The position numbers and the translations under genes were made by a program. Shown here piece by piece: positions 25,453-34,550 of a stretch of 64,000 nt of DNA. The notes below the pieces were generated by a model that saw only the letters and a program-made list of their open reading frames with translations, had not been told where the DNA came from and did not search any database. Numbering within the stretch: the stretch's first letter is position 1; each line of letters starts with the position of its first letter. The stretch covers positions 1-64,000 of the forward strand of contig JADLHM010000038.1 in the NCBI GenBank assembly GCA_020848745.1. Reading direction: 5' to 3'. The DNA is from Deltaproteobacteria bacterium (GTDB lineage: Bacteria; Desulfobacterota; Binatia; UTPRO1).

Positions 25453-26235
25453 TCACCGCGTGACCTCCGGGACACCCATGCGGACGAGCGCTTCGCGGAC
25501 CGGCGCGCTCGGGATGCGGATCGTGCCGGTGAAGGGCTTGTCCATCTCGAGGACCAGGTAGACCGATGCGGCGATCGAGACCGAAGAGACGAGCATCGCG
25601 ATCATCACGGTGCCGTTGCGCGGTGCGAAGAGGCCGAAGCTCGCGAAGAGGACGCTCAGCCAGAGGACCAGGATGCCGAGAAACGGCAGTGGGATGCTGC
25701 TGCCGCGATGCACGTCGATCAGCCACCGCGTGCGCGCGATCGTGGCGCTCACCTCGAGCGCCCGCTCGCGCAGCCAGCGCTGCGCGTCGCCTCGTGGCGC
25801 CAGGGCGCGGATGCGGTCCTGGACGTTCTCGAACAGGATCCACCCGTCGTGGTCGGCCGCGTGCCCGAACTCGTCGGGCCAGGCGAGCTTCGCCACGTGG
25901 GAGGCATAGCGATGGAGGAGATGGCGCGTGTCGGCGGCGTCCGAGCCGTAGTGCACGAATTGACGATCGAGGAGGATGAGGTCGGCGGACAATTGCGTGA
26001 TCTCTTCGGCGCGCTCGTCGAACGACGAGCGCGCCGCGGCGACGAGGAGCCCGAGCACGAGCGCGGTCAGCGTGGCGAGCGTGCCCATCGCGATGCGGAC
26101 GGCGTCCTCGGTCGGCTTGTCGAGGTGGTGCTTCGGCAGCCGGGCGCGGACCCACATGCCGAGGAGCGAGCCGCAGAAGATGGAGCCGCACACCAGAGCG
26201 GCGAGCGAGAGATCGTGCTGCGGCCCTGCGATCAC
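25453..26235 (-). CDS. DUF4239-family membrane protein
   Basis: This 260-residue protein has two N-terminal helices (LAALVCGSIFCGSLLGMWV, about 12-30, and TLATLTALVLGLLVAAA, about 52-68) and two near the C-terminus (IPLPFLGILVLWLSVLFASF and VMIAMLVSSVSIAASVYLVL). A helical soluble region of about 110 residues lies between. The block SSFDERAEEITQLSADLILLD, GxxA near the middle and LEMDKPFTGTIRI near the end mark the DUF4239 (bestrophin-like) family, whose role is unknown; ion conduction has been suggested from the fold. It starts at GTG 26235, 10 bp after the Cys-rich lipoprotein gene and 40 bp before the pqi set. Confidence 0.85.
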   Translation of the reverse strand: MIAGPQHDLSLAALVCGSIFCGSLLGMWVRARLPKHHLDKPTEDAVRIAMGTLATLTALVLGLLVAAARSSFDERAEEITQLSADLILLDRQFVHYGSDAADTRHLLHRYASHVAKLAWPDEFGHAADHDGWILFENVQDRIRALAPRGDAQRWLRERALEVSATIARTRWLIDVHRGSSIPLPFLGILVLWLSVLFASFGLFAPRNGTVMIAMLVSSVSIAASVYLVLEMDKPFTGTIRIPSAPVREALVRMGVPEVTR

Positions 26236-26245
26236 GCTGGCGTCT

Positions 26246-26518
26246 CTACTGCGCGCCGGCGCAGTGCGCGAGGCAGTCCTGCTTCCGCGGGATGCAGACC
26301 TCCATGTCGCACGCGGGGGTCATCATGCAGGGATCGCCGTTCGCGCATTCCTTGTACTGGCGGTGGCAGATCGTCTGGCAGTCCGGGCCCGGGGACGGGA
26401 ACGGCGGCGGGCCGGCCGGCTTGGCGGCGGCCGCGCAGGCGGCGAGTCCGAGCGCGCCCGCGATGGGGAGCCAGCGGCGAAGGGCGAGGCGGACGGACGT
26501 CACGGTCGGGCGCCTCAC
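26246..26518 (-). CDS. Small Cys-rich lipoprotein
   Basis: This 90-residue protein has a lipoprotein signal (LPIAGALGLAACAAAA, Cys near residue 28), a Pro-rich spacer and a mature part with eight cysteines: CQTICHRQYKEC, then CMMTPAC, CIPRKQDC and CAGAQ at the end. The spacing suggests four disulfides in a compact domain. I know no family for it. It starts at GTG 26518, overlapping the YVTN gene stop (GTGA), so the two are translated together. Confidence 0.75.
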   Translation of the reverse strand: MRRPTVTSVRLALRRWLPIAGALGLAACAAAAKPAGPPPFPSPGPDCQTICHRQYKECANGDPCMMTPACDMEVCIPRKQDCLAHCAGAQ

Positions 26519-27531
26519 GATTCCGCCGCGCGGCTCAGGTCGATGACCGACAGCGACGACAGCGAGTGGGTGACGTACGCGAAACGGCCGTCGGGGCTGA
26601 TCGCGATCGCGCGCGGCATGCTCGCGACGCCGATCCGTCCGACGACGTTGCCCGCCAGCGTGTCGATCACGTCGATGCGCGCGGTGCCGACGCTTGCGAC
26701 GTAGAGCAGGCGTCCGTTCGGGTGGAGCGCGATGCCGAGCGGCTGCGGGCTCACGGCGACCGAGGACACGGCGCCCGACGGCAGCTCGACGATCGCGACC
26801 GACGCGTCACGTCCGTTCGCGACGTAGGCGCGCTTGCCGTCCGGCGCGAGCGCGAGACCCGACGGCGCCGCCGCGAGGGCGAGGGTCGACGTCACGTCCG
26901 CGGTGGTCGGGTCGAGGGTGAGGAGCGCGCCGTCGATGCACGCGAGCTTGCAGCCGACGACGTAGACCCGCGTGCCGTCCGGGCTCGCCGCGACGCCGGC
27001 GGGATGCAGCGGCAGGAACTTGTCCTTCACGATCCGGTTCGTTCCGGCGTCGACGATCAGCAGATGGTCGTCGTCGCTCGTCGCGTTGGTGACGTAGGCG
27101 TGCCGGCCGTCGGGCGCGACGGCGACCGACGGCGCGAGGATCGGGCGCGCCATGCTGGAGACCGGCAGGCGCGTCGCGAGCGCGTCGCTCCTGGTGTCGA
27201 GCACGAAGAGGCTCTGCGCCGACATGTCCATCACGTAGCCGCGGGCGCCGTCGGGCGTGAGCGCGATGGCGCCCGGCTGGCCGCCGGTGGTGATCGTCGC
27301 CGCGACGGTACGGCTCGCGGTATCGATCGCCACCACCTTGTTGGTCCTGAGCGTGACGTACGCCCGCTTGCCGTCGGGTCTGAGGGCGACGTCGGTGCCG
27401 TAGTCGCCGATCGGGATGCTCGCGACGACCGCGCTGCTCGGCGGCTCTGACGGGCCGAGGCCCGTCGACCCGATCCCGCACGCGGAGACCGCGACGAGGG
27501 TGAGAGCGACGACGAGACGGGGGGCGTGCAT
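26515..27531 (-). CDS. YVTN/YncE-type beta-propeller lipoprotein
   Basis: This 338-residue protein has a lipoprotein signal (LVVALTLVAVSACG, Cys at about 18) and seven blade repeats of about 42 residues. Each has a form like VALRPDGKRAYVTLRTNKVV and IALTPDGARGYVMDMSAQSL, the YVTN pattern. Such propellers are scaffolds or ligand binders on the outer side of the membrane. The ATG at 27531 follows CAGGAGG. It lies 21 bp after the sulfatase gene on the same strand, suggesting one operon; the cysteine pair CKLAC in blade four is unusual. Confidence 0.88.
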   Translation of the reverse strand: MHAPRLVVALTLVAVSACGIGSTGLGPSEPPSSAVVASIPIGDYGTDVALRPDGKRAYVTLRTNKVVAIDTASRTVAATITTGGQPGAIALTPDGARGYVMDMSAQSLFVLDTRSDALATRLPVSSMARPILAPSVAVAPDGRHAYVTNATSDDDHLLIVDAGTNRIVKDKFLPLHPAGVAASPDGTRVYVVGCKLACIDGALLTLDPTTADVTSTLALAAAPSGLALAPDGKRAYVANGRDASVAIVELPSGAVSSVAVSPQPLGIALHPNGRLLYVASVGTARIDVIDTLAGNVVGRIGVASMPRAIAISPDGRFAYVTHSLSSLSVIDLSRAAES

Positions 27532-27552
27532 GATCGTCCTCCTGGGCCCGGG

Positions 27553-30138
27553 TCAGTGTGGCCCCGGCTGTACCCGATCGAGCGGCTTGCCGTCGAGTGC
27601 CTCCGCCTCGGCGGTTTCGAGCTTCTGGACGTCCGCGGGTGACAACTGCGGCCGGTTCACCTTGATGGTCAGCTTGTCGAGCTTGGCGGTCAGCGTGAAC
27701 GGCGGCGTGTAATCCTCGTCGTTCACGCCGGTCAGCGTGTCGGAGCCGATGTCGAAGCTCTCGTCCCATTGCAGGATCATGGGGAGCGTGTGCTCCATCT
27801 CGATGGTCTGCGCCGCCTTGCCGTCCACGCTGAGCGTGCCGGTGCCGGACCGTCCGAGGCCGCTCATGTCGTTGAAGGCGAGCGTGCCGGCGCCGAGGCC
27901 GTCGTAGGTGAAGTCGAAGGCGAGCGTGTGCTTGCCCGGCGCGAGCTTGTCCTTGCCCGCCCACTTGATCCGCTTCAGGCCGACCAGGTTCCACAGGAAG
28001 ACCGGCTTGCCTTTGAGCAGGTAGAACCCGTAGCCGGCGAACCGCCCGCCGGAAGTCAGGATCATCCCCTCGGCGCCGCCCTTCGGGACCTCGATGTCGG
28101 CGGTGATCGTGTACGAGGCGTTCAGCAACATCGGCGAATCGCCCTGCGGGAGGCCGACCATCGGCCGCGTGTAGACGAACTCCGCGCGCCCGGCGGTGAT
28201 GTTCGGCCGCGGCGCGACGATGCGCGCCGCCACCGACGCGTCCATCGGGAAGACGTGGTACTTCGTCGCCTCGGCGACGAACTTCTTGCGCAGCTCCGCC
28301 ACCTTCTTCGGGTTCGCGGCGGCGACGTCGTGGGCCTGGTTGAAGTCCTTGCGCAGGTCGTAGAGCTGGAACACCTGCTTGTTGAGTGGATCGTCGTTCG
28401 CGGCGCCGAAGGCCTGCCACGGCGCGCGGTTCACCCGGGTGCCGAGCAGCCAGCCCTCGTCGTAGAGCGCCCACTGGCCCATCATCTCGAAGTACTGGGT
28501 CTTGTGCCGCGATGGCGCCGCGGCGTTCTTCGCATCGAACGTGTAGGCGAAGCTCGTGCCCTCGATCGGCGCCTGCTCGATGCCGTCGACCGTCTCGGGC
28601 GCCTCGATGCCGGCTGCTTCGAGGATGGTCGGCACGACGTCGATGACGTGGACGAACTGCTGGCGGAGTCCGCCTTTGTCCTCGATGCGCGCCGGCCACG
28701 ACACCACCATGTTCTGGTTGATGCCGCCGAGCCGCGAGGCATTCTGCTTGAACCAGTCGAAGGGCGTGTCGAAGGCCCACGACCACCCGGCCGACATGTG
28801 ATTGTAGGTCTGCTCGGTGCCCCAGACGTCGTAGAACTTCATTTGCACGTCCACGGGCATCTCGTTGACACCGTTGAACCACGCGACCTCGTTCGGCGTG
28901 CCGACCGGCCCGCCTTCGGCGCTCGTGCCGTTGTCGCCGTTGATGTAGATGACGAGCGTGTTGTCGAGCTTGCCGAGATCACGGAACGACTGGATCACGC
29001 GTCCGATCTCGTAGTCGTTGTACGCCGCATAGGCGGCGAAGACCTCGACCTGCCGGATGAAGAGCTTCTTCTCGTCGGCCGAGAGCTGGTTCCAGGGCTT
29101 CAGCATGTCGCTCGGCCACGGAGCCAGTTCGGCGTCCTGGGGGATCACGCCGAGCTTCTTCTGGTTCGCGAAGATGCGCTCGCGCAGCTTCTCGTAGCCG
29201 TCGTCGAAGAGGTGCAGCGCGTGGATCTTGTCGACCCATTCCTTGGTCGGGTGGTGCGGCGCGTGCGTCGCGCCGGGCGCGTACTTGATGAAGAGGGGCT
29301 TCTGCGGGTCGATCTGGTGGATGCGCGTCATGTAGTCGATCGCGTCGTCCGCCATTGCGGTGACGAGGTTCCAGCCCGGCTTGCCCTCGAAGGGATAGAT
29401 CTGCGTCGTGTTGCGGAAGAGGTTCGGCTGCCACTGGTTGGCGTCGCCGCCGACGAATCCGTAGAAGTACTCGAAGCCCATGCCGATCGGCCACTGATCG
29501 AAGGGGCCGGCCTGGCTGGCCGCGAAGGTCGGCGTGTTGTGGTCCTTGCCGAACCAGGCGGTCGAGTAGCCGTTGTCGAGCAGAATGCGGCCGATCGTGG
29601 TTTTGTCCTCTGCGATGATGCTGTTGTAGCCGGGGAAGCCCGTCGATTGCTCGGAGACCACGCCGAAGCCGGCCGAGTGGTGGTTGCGGCCGGTGATCAG
29701 CGCCGCGCGCGTCGGCGAGCAGAGCGCGGTCGAAAACACCCGGTTGTAGCGCAGGCCTTCGTTCGCGATGCGGTCCATCGTCGGCGTCGGGATGACGCCG
29801 CCGAAGGTGCTGGGGATCCCGAAGCCGGCGTCGTCGGTGATGATCAGGAGGACGTTCGGCGCGCCCGCGGGCGGCACCGTGCGCGGCGGCCACCAGGGTT
29901 TCGACCTGAGCGCCTCGTGCTCGATCGTGCCGCCGAACGGCATGTCGGGCGCCGGCAGCTGCTTGCCGTTGATTGCGCGCGTGGCGCCGGCCGAACCGAC
30001 CGGAGGTCGGTCGGGCGATTTTTGTGCCCGGGCGCTCGGCGCGTGCGCGCAGACGAGACCGAGGACCATCACGGTCACGACGAATCCTGCGCGTGATCCG
30101 CCCGTGGCGGAAGGAACGAGGAAGTCGGGTGCGCTCAT
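27553..30138 (-). CDS. Arylsulfatase-type sulfatase, large exported form
   Basis: This 861-residue enzyme has a signal region (VVTVMVLGLVCAHAPSARA) and the full alkaline-phosphatase-like sulfatase core. TDDAGFG (metal Asp 102-103) and TALCSPTRAALITGRNHH carry the CxPxR site, where C140 would be converted to formylglycine. The NGDNGTSAEGG block gives the second metal site. The C-terminal about 190 residues (YTITADIEVPKGGAEGMIL) form a beta-sandwich, as in the large arylsulfatases of soil proteobacteria. It should release sulfate from an organic ester. No formylglycine-generating enzyme is in the window. The ATG at 30138 follows GGAGGAAAA. It begins 44 bp after the DUF1254 gene. Confidence 0.93.
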   Translation of the reverse strand: MSAPDFLVPSATGGSRAGFVVTVMVLGLVCAHAPSARAQKSPDRPPVGSAGATRAINGKQLPAPDMPFGGTIEHEALRSKPWWPPRTVPPAGAPNVLLIITDDAGFGIPSTFGGVIPTPTMDRIANEGLRYNRVFSTALCSPTRAALITGRNHHSAGFGVVSEQSTGFPGYNSIIAEDKTTIGRILLDNGYSTAWFGKDHNTPTFAASQAGPFDQWPIGMGFEYFYGFVGGDANQWQPNLFRNTTQIYPFEGKPGWNLVTAMADDAIDYMTRIHQIDPQKPLFIKYAPGATHAPHHPTKEWVDKIHALHLFDDGYEKLRERIFANQKKLGVIPQDAELAPWPSDMLKPWNQLSADEKKLFIRQVEVFAAYAAYNDYEIGRVIQSFRDLGKLDNTLVIYINGDNGTSAEGGPVGTPNEVAWFNGVNEMPVDVQMKFYDVWGTEQTYNHMSAGWSWAFDTPFDWFKQNASRLGGINQNMVVSWPARIEDKGGLRQQFVHVIDVVPTILEAAGIEAPETVDGIEQAPIEGTSFAYTFDAKNAAAPSRHKTQYFEMMGQWALYDEGWLLGTRVNRAPWQAFGAANDDPLNKQVFQLYDLRKDFNQAHDVAAANPKKVAELRKKFVAEATKYHVFPMDASVAARIVAPRPNITAGRAEFVYTRPMVGLPQGDSPMLLNASYTITADIEVPKGGAEGMILTSGGRFAGYGFYLLKGKPVFLWNLVGLKRIKWAGKDKLAPGKHTLAFDFTYDGLGAGTLAFNDMSGLGRSGTGTLSVDGKAAQTIEMEHTLPMILQWDESFDIGSDTLTGVNDEDYTPPFTLTAKLDKLTIKVNRPQLSPADVQKLETAEAEALDGKPLDRVQPGPH

Positions 30139-30182
30139 CGCGATGTTTTCCTCCTGCGGTCGGGATCGCACGAACCGTGCGC

Positions 30183-31628
30183 TCAGGATGCCTCGTGCAC
30201 GCGCGGGATCTTCCAGCTGCCGTCGAGAATCGAAGATCGCTTGTCCTTCGGCCAGTACATTCGCATCATCAGCACGAACCGGCCGGCGGGCGCGGGGAGC
30301 CAGTTCGCTTCCTTCGCCTTTCCGGGCGACTCGTGTTGGATGTAGAGGTCGATCGAGCCGTCCTTGTTCGCGACGAGCTTGTCGCGCTGGCTCAGGGTCG
30401 ACCGGTGGAGCGCGTTCCGGACGAAGAAGTAGTTTTCGTCGTACATGGTGAGCGACCAGAAGGCGTTCACGGGCGGCAGCGCGCCCTTCGCGAAGTGCAT
30501 CACGTACTTCTTCTTCCCGTCATACTTGGCGAGGACGTCGGGACCGTCGGACGTCGGGTAGATCGCATCCTGCGGACGATTCGCCCCGAGCCCGAGCCAG
30601 GTGATGAACGCCCGCTGGCGATAGTTCGTACCGTAGACGCCGGTATTGATCGTGTAGAGCCAGCCGTCCTCGATCTTGTTGTCACGGAGCAGGACGCCTT
30701 CCTTCATCCACGCGGGGATCTTCTCTTGTCCGACCTTCGGCGCCGCCTGGATGCCCTGCAGGACGGCGGGATCGAGCTTCGCGGCGTCGAAGCTCCGGCC
30801 GGGCACGAGTCCGATCGCGGCGAACTTGGCGACGGCGGCTGCGTCGGCCGCTGCCGGCGGGTTGGTCTTCATGAGCTCCGCGAGCATCGTGAAGAACGCG
30901 ACGCCGTCGAGGGCGTTCACCTGGTCGCGCGTCGGCGTCTTCGCGTCGATCTTGGGATCGACGACGCCGGAGGGCGGCGTGTAAGGCTTGCCGTAGCTGC
31001 TGAGCGGCACCACCGACAGGGCGTCCTGCGCCGCGTGCACCGCGGCGTAGTCCGCGGGCGTCCCGGTGCAGTAGATGCGGCCGAGGATCCACACCATGCC
31101 CGTCGGCGACTTGTACTCGGTCACGCCCGCGGGCAGCGTTCCGCGCCATCCCGGCCCCGTGATCGCGTACTTCTGCGCGCCGGTGCCGGTCGTCCGCTTG
31201 CCGGGCACCTGGAAGACGTCGGTCCAGCCATCCAGCATCGGCAGCAGAAAGTAGCGGTCCTTCATGTCGGGCACGCTGAGGACCCACGGCTCCTTCGAGA
31301 CGTCGAGCCACGCGACCGTGTAGAGCGTGTCGGCATTGGGCGCCGTCACGTCCTTGTCGTCCGGGCCCGGATACGCGCGGACCCTGGCGAACTGGCCCAT
31401 GGGCGCGAGCATACCGGCAGGCGTCGCGACGTTCGTCATGATCCGCCGGGTCATCTCCATCGTGACGAGCGGGTATCCGTAGATGTAGGCGTCGACCGCG
31501 GTCTCTTTCGCTTCGTGCGCCTTCAGGCCGGACTCCATCCCCTTCAGTCCGGAGCTCCCCTTCATCCCGCAGCCGCTCGCGAGGAGCAGGCAGATCGCAA
31601 GAGTCGTCCATCGGTGCGTCGTGGTCAT
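30183..31628 (-). CDS. DUF1254/DUF1214 lipoprotein
   Basis: This 481-residue protein has a lipoprotein signal (LAICLLLASGCGMKG, Cys at 20). DUF1254 follows (AVDAYIYGYPLVTMEMTRR near residue 45, then APNADTLYTVAWLDVSKEPW), and DUF1214 is at the C-terminus (LPPVNAFWSLTMYDENYFFV, then PAGRFVLMMRMYWPK). The family is widespread in bacteria that degrade organic compounds, but its reaction is unknown. ATG 31628 follows AAAGGAAAGGAA. It lies between the sulfatase and Gly-rich genes with short gaps (44 and 32 bp), so co-transcription is likely. Confidence 0.9.
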   Translation of the reverse strand: MTTTHRWTTLAICLLLASGCGMKGSSGLKGMESGLKAHEAKETAVDAYIYGYPLVTMEMTRRIMTNVATPAGMLAPMGQFARVRAYPGPDDKDVTAPNADTLYTVAWLDVSKEPWVLSVPDMKDRYFLLPMLDGWTDVFQVPGKRTTGTGAQKYAITGPGWRGTLPAGVTEYKSPTGMVWILGRIYCTGTPADYAAVHAAQDALSVVPLSSYGKPYTPPSGVVDPKIDAKTPTRDQVNALDGVAFFTMLAELMKTNPPAAADAAAVAKFAAIGLVPGRSFDAAKLDPAVLQGIQAAPKVGQEKIPAWMKEGVLLRDNKIEDGWLYTINTGVYGTNYRQRAFITWLGLGANRPQDAIYPTSDGPDVLAKYDGKKKYVMHFAKGALPPVNAFWSLTMYDENYFFVRNALHRSTLSQRDKLVANKDGSIDLYIQHESPGKAKEANWLPAPAGRFVLMMRMYWPKDKRSSILDGSWKIPRVHEAS

Positions 31629-31660
31629 GTCGGTTCCTTTCCTTTCGTCCTTCGCAGAAG

Positions 31661-32395
31661 TCAGGGCGCCGTGACGACGCGGTAGAAGACGCCGTTGGCG
31701 CCGTACGACGGTTTCAGCCACATGCCGTTGCAGTCGTAGTAGGGGTTGCCGCCGACGGCGACGTACTGGCAGTGCGCGGGAAGCGTGGTGACGATCGCGC
31801 CGACGTTCGAGGCCTGGCCGGCGGCGACACCGGCCGCGTAGGCATTGGCGGCGGTGCTCTGGTTCGCGGCGTTCGCGCTCGCGGCGCCGATGGCGGCGCC
31901 CGCGGCGAGGCCGACCGCGGCCGCGCCCGCTGCGTTCCACCCGCCGCAATTGCCGCAGCCGGTCGAGTAGTACGAGTTGACGACCGTCGGCGGGTGGTAG
32001 GCCGCGTAGGTACCTCCGTAGTAGGCGCCGCCGTGATACGCGTAGGCCGTTCCGCCCGAGGCGACCGCCGCCGTGCCGCCGGCGGTCACGCCGTGGACCT
32101 CGCCGCCGCCCCCGACGGCGTAGCCGCCGCGATAACCCTCGCCGCTCCACGAGCCGCCGCCGCCCGACGCGTGGCCGCCACGGAAGCCTTGGGCGTTCCA
32201 CGAGCCGCCGCCACCCGACGCCTCGCCGCCGCGGAAGCCCTCGGCGTTCCACGAGCCGCCGCCGCCCGAGACGGTGCTGCCGCGCATGCCCGTGTGGCTC
32301 CACGAGCCGCCGCCGGCGTGACCGAAGGCGAGCGCGGAACTCGCCGAGCCGGCGACCAACGAGCAAGCAGCCAACAACGCGATCAGGGTGCGCAT
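31661..32395 (-). CDS. Gly-rich exported protein with tandem repeats
   Basis: This 244-residue protein has a Sec signal (LIALLAACSLVAGSASSALA). Residues about 25-100 carry four imperfect repeats like SGGGGSWNAEGFRGGEA. A Gly/Ala/Tyr-rich stretch (YAYHGGAYYGGTYAAYHPP) and an Ala-rich helix follow. The C-terminal domain of about 50 residues, with CQYVAVGGNPYYDCNGMWLK, may hold a disulfide and resembles small periplasmic DUF domains. It follows AGGGAGGACGAAC-ATG. The function is unknown; a surface coat or matrix role is a guess from composition. Confidence 0.8.
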   Translation of the reverse strand: MRTLIALLAACSLVAGSASSALAFGHAGGGSWSHTGMRGSTVSGGGGSWNAEGFRGGEASGGGGSWNAQGFRGGHASGGGGSWSGEGYRGGYAVGGGGEVHGVTAGGTAAVASGGTAYAYHGGAYYGGTYAAYHPPTVVNSYYSTGCGNCGGWNAAGAAAVGLAAGAAIGAASANAANQSTAANAYAAGVAAGQASNVGAIVTTLPAHCQYVAVGGNPYYDCNGMWLKPSYGANGVFYRVVTAP

Positions 32396-32421
32396 GTTCG
32401 TCCTCCCTAGGGCGTCGCGCT

Positions 32422-33279
32422 TCAGCGGAGCGCGGCCGGCGCGTCCTTGGTGGTCGCCGGCGCTCCCGCGGGTGGCTGCGGCTCCGGACGCGCGAACGCG
32501 ATCCGCTTTGCCTTCGCCGCCTTCGCGGGCGCCGTGAACGCCGAGGCCGGCACGGCGCCGTTCACCTGCCAGCGCGAGAGCGACACCTCGTGCCGCAGTC
32601 GCGCCGGGTCGTCGAGGTAGACGGCGCGTACGCGACGCGGCAGCTGGTCCTTGGCGCCGACCCAGATCTGCGCGAACACGCGCTCGTTCGCGATCACGAC
32701 CATGTCGGTCGTGGTGCCGTCGACGACTTGCGACTGCCCGACGTAGAACGCGACCTTCAGTCCCTTGGCGATGTCCTCGTAGGGGTCGGCGACGACGACG
32801 TCGGTGAACGGAAAGTAGATGTCGGCCTGGTGGTAGGCCTGCTGCAGCACGTCGTCGATCGTGCCCGTGGCGGCGGCGGTCGCGACCAGGTCCTCGCCGG
32901 GCGCGTAGGCGGTCACGGTCTTGCCGTCGTAGAAGAACTGCTGCGCCGGCCCGTCGCCGGGCGTCACGACGCGGAGCTTGTTCGGCCGCTGCAGCGCGAC
33001 GTCCGACGTCGTCGTGTACGCGATCTCCGGGCCGAAGCGGCTCGGGCTCTCGTAGGTGGCGACGGCCGTGAAGGCGAGCGTGTGCGCCGAGGCGAGGCGC
33101 GCGCTCATCGCCTTCAGGACGCCGATCGCCTTCGACTCGAGGTCGGGGGCGCCCGAGAAGAGCGGGGCGACGCGTGGACCGGTTGCGGCCTGCGGAGCCG
33201 GAGCCCTGTGCGCGCAGGCGACGAGGCACGTCGCCGCGAGCGCGGCCGCGAGACCGAGAGAGAGCGTCTGCTTCGTCAT
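32422..33279 (-). CDS. DUF2092-family lipoprotein
   Basis: This 285-residue protein has the lipoprotein signal LGLAAALAATCLVACAH. The mature part matches the DUF2092 pattern: LKAMSARLASAHTLAFTAVA, VALQRPNKLRVV, FFYDGKTVTAYAP and DVLQQAYHQADIYFPFTDVV. The fold is like LolA/LolB-type half barrels, so it may bind lipids in the periplasm, but this is unproven. ATG 33279 follows CAGGAGCC. It is the first gene of the leftward envelope cluster; the AraC regulator is 130 bp further upstream. Confidence 0.85.
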   Translation of the reverse strand: MTKQTLSLGLAAALAATCLVACAHRAPAPQAATGPRVAPLFSGAPDLESKAIGVLKAMSARLASAHTLAFTAVATYESPSRFGPEIAYTTTSDVALQRPNKLRVVTPGDGPAQQFFYDGKTVTAYAPGEDLVATAAATGTIDDVLQQAYHQADIYFPFTDVVVADPYEDIAKGLKVAFYVGQSQVVDGTTTDMVVIANERVFAQIWVGAKDQLPRRVRAVYLDDPARLRHEVSLSRWQVNGAVPASAFTAPAKAAKAKRIAFARPEPQPPAGAPATTKDAPAALR

Positions 33280-33409
33280 GGCGATGGCTCCTGCTGCTGC
33301 GAACGAAAGACGGGGTGCGAGCGACACATGTGCCATCCGCCGCCCCGGACGCGAGCGGCGGCTTGCCAGATCACGCCATCTTCGATTGCGCCGAGGCGGC
33401 GCGGGCGCG

Positions 33410-34417
33410 TCAGCCCTGCGAAAGGACGGAGCGCCGATACGCGTGCGGCGACGTGCCGGTCCAGCGGCGGAACGCCTTGTGGAACGCGCCGACGTCCGCG
33501 AAGCCCATCTCGTCGGCGACGATCGTGATCGTCGCCGCGGGGTCGGCGAGACGCTGCAGCGCGCGCTCGTGTCGGGCCTCGTCGCGAAGCGCCCGGAACG
33601 ACGTTCCCTCGTCCTCGAGCCGGCGTTGCAGCGTGCGATGGCTGATCGCGAGCCGCTTCGCGACCGCTGCCGGCGACGCGTCCTCGCGGCGCGCGAGCGC
33701 GGCGCGGACCTCGGCGCCGACGCGACGGCCGATCGACGCGGTCGCGGCGAACCCGAGCTGCTGCTCGGCGGCGGCGCGCAGCACGGCCGCGACCTCCGGG
33801 CTCTGGGTGTCGAGCGGGGAGGTCAAGATCGCGTCCGAGACGACGATCTCGAAGCGAGGTTGCTCGAAGGCGACGCGGCAACGCAGCACGCGCTCGTACT
33901 CGGCCAGGTCGCCGGCGCGCGCGTGCGGGAAGCGGATCGCGGTCGGCCGGAACCGGCCGCCCGTCGAGCGCGCGAGGTCGGTGACGATCACGCCGGCGAG
34001 GTACTCGGCGAGCTGGCGCGCCGCGGCCTCGGGCCAGGCCGTGAAGACGGCGGCGGCTCCGCCCGGGCGGCGTTGCCACGCCACCTCGACCTCGTCCATC
34101 GAGACCGCGAGGAAACGCGTGAGCTCCTCGAGCGCGCGGGCGACCGTCGGTTGGGTGGTGGCGAGGTAGCTCAGGAGGTCGCGCGAGCCGAGCTCGGCCG
34201 CGTGCAGCGCGACGAGCGGGTCGCCGCGCGCCGCCTCGGCCGCGGTCAGGACCGCGCGCACCACGCGCCACGGCACGCGCGTCGTCGGCAGGAGCAGGGT
34301 CGCGTGATCGAGGCCGACGGCGCCGCAGATCGGCCCGGGATCGAGTCCGAGGAGCCGAAGATTCTGCAGCAGGTCCCCGACCTGGATGCCGCCGGCGCCC
34401 GAGGTGCGTTCGCCCAC
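33410..34417 (-). CDS. AraC-family transcriptional regulator (arabinose-binding-like N-domain)
   Basis: This 335-residue regulator has an N-terminal domain of about 220 residues of the OruR/ArgR-like type (LVALHAAELGSRDLLSYLAT, then VEVAWQRRPGGAAAVF). A C-terminal AraC double helix-turn-helix follows, with VAKRLAISHRTLQRRLEDEG and VADEMGFADVGAFHKAFRRW. It starts at GTG 34417. It could control the leftward cluster that follows (DUF2092 to sulfatase), the divergent SDR-ThDP operon, or both. The 133-bp gap to the SDR gene is the likely operator site. A second regulator of the same type is at 37124. Confidence 0.9.
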   Translation of the reverse strand: MGERTSGAGGIQVGDLLQNLRLLGLDPGPICGAVGLDHATLLLPTTRVPWRVVRAVLTAAEAARGDPLVALHAAELGSRDLLSYLATTQPTVARALEELTRFLAVSMDEVEVAWQRRPGGAAAVFTAWPEAAARQLAEYLAGVIVTDLARSTGGRFRPTAIRFPHARAGDLAEYERVLRCRVAFEQPRFEIVVSDAILTSPLDTQSPEVAAVLRAAAEQQLGFAATASIGRRVGAEVRAALARREDASPAAVAKRLAISHRTLQRRLEDEGTSFRALRDEARHERALQRLADPAATITIVADEMGFADVGAFHKAFRRWTGTSPHAYRRSVLSQG

Positions 34418-34550
34418 GGGTCGGCGGCTTAACCCAGGCCGCTGGCGCGAATCAACCGGTCTTTGGCGCGTTCGGGCAACACGGGGCGCCGCTGTCGACG
34501 TAGGCCTCGCTCCACGATGCAGGCGTTCGCGCGCGCACAGGAGGCGCCCC

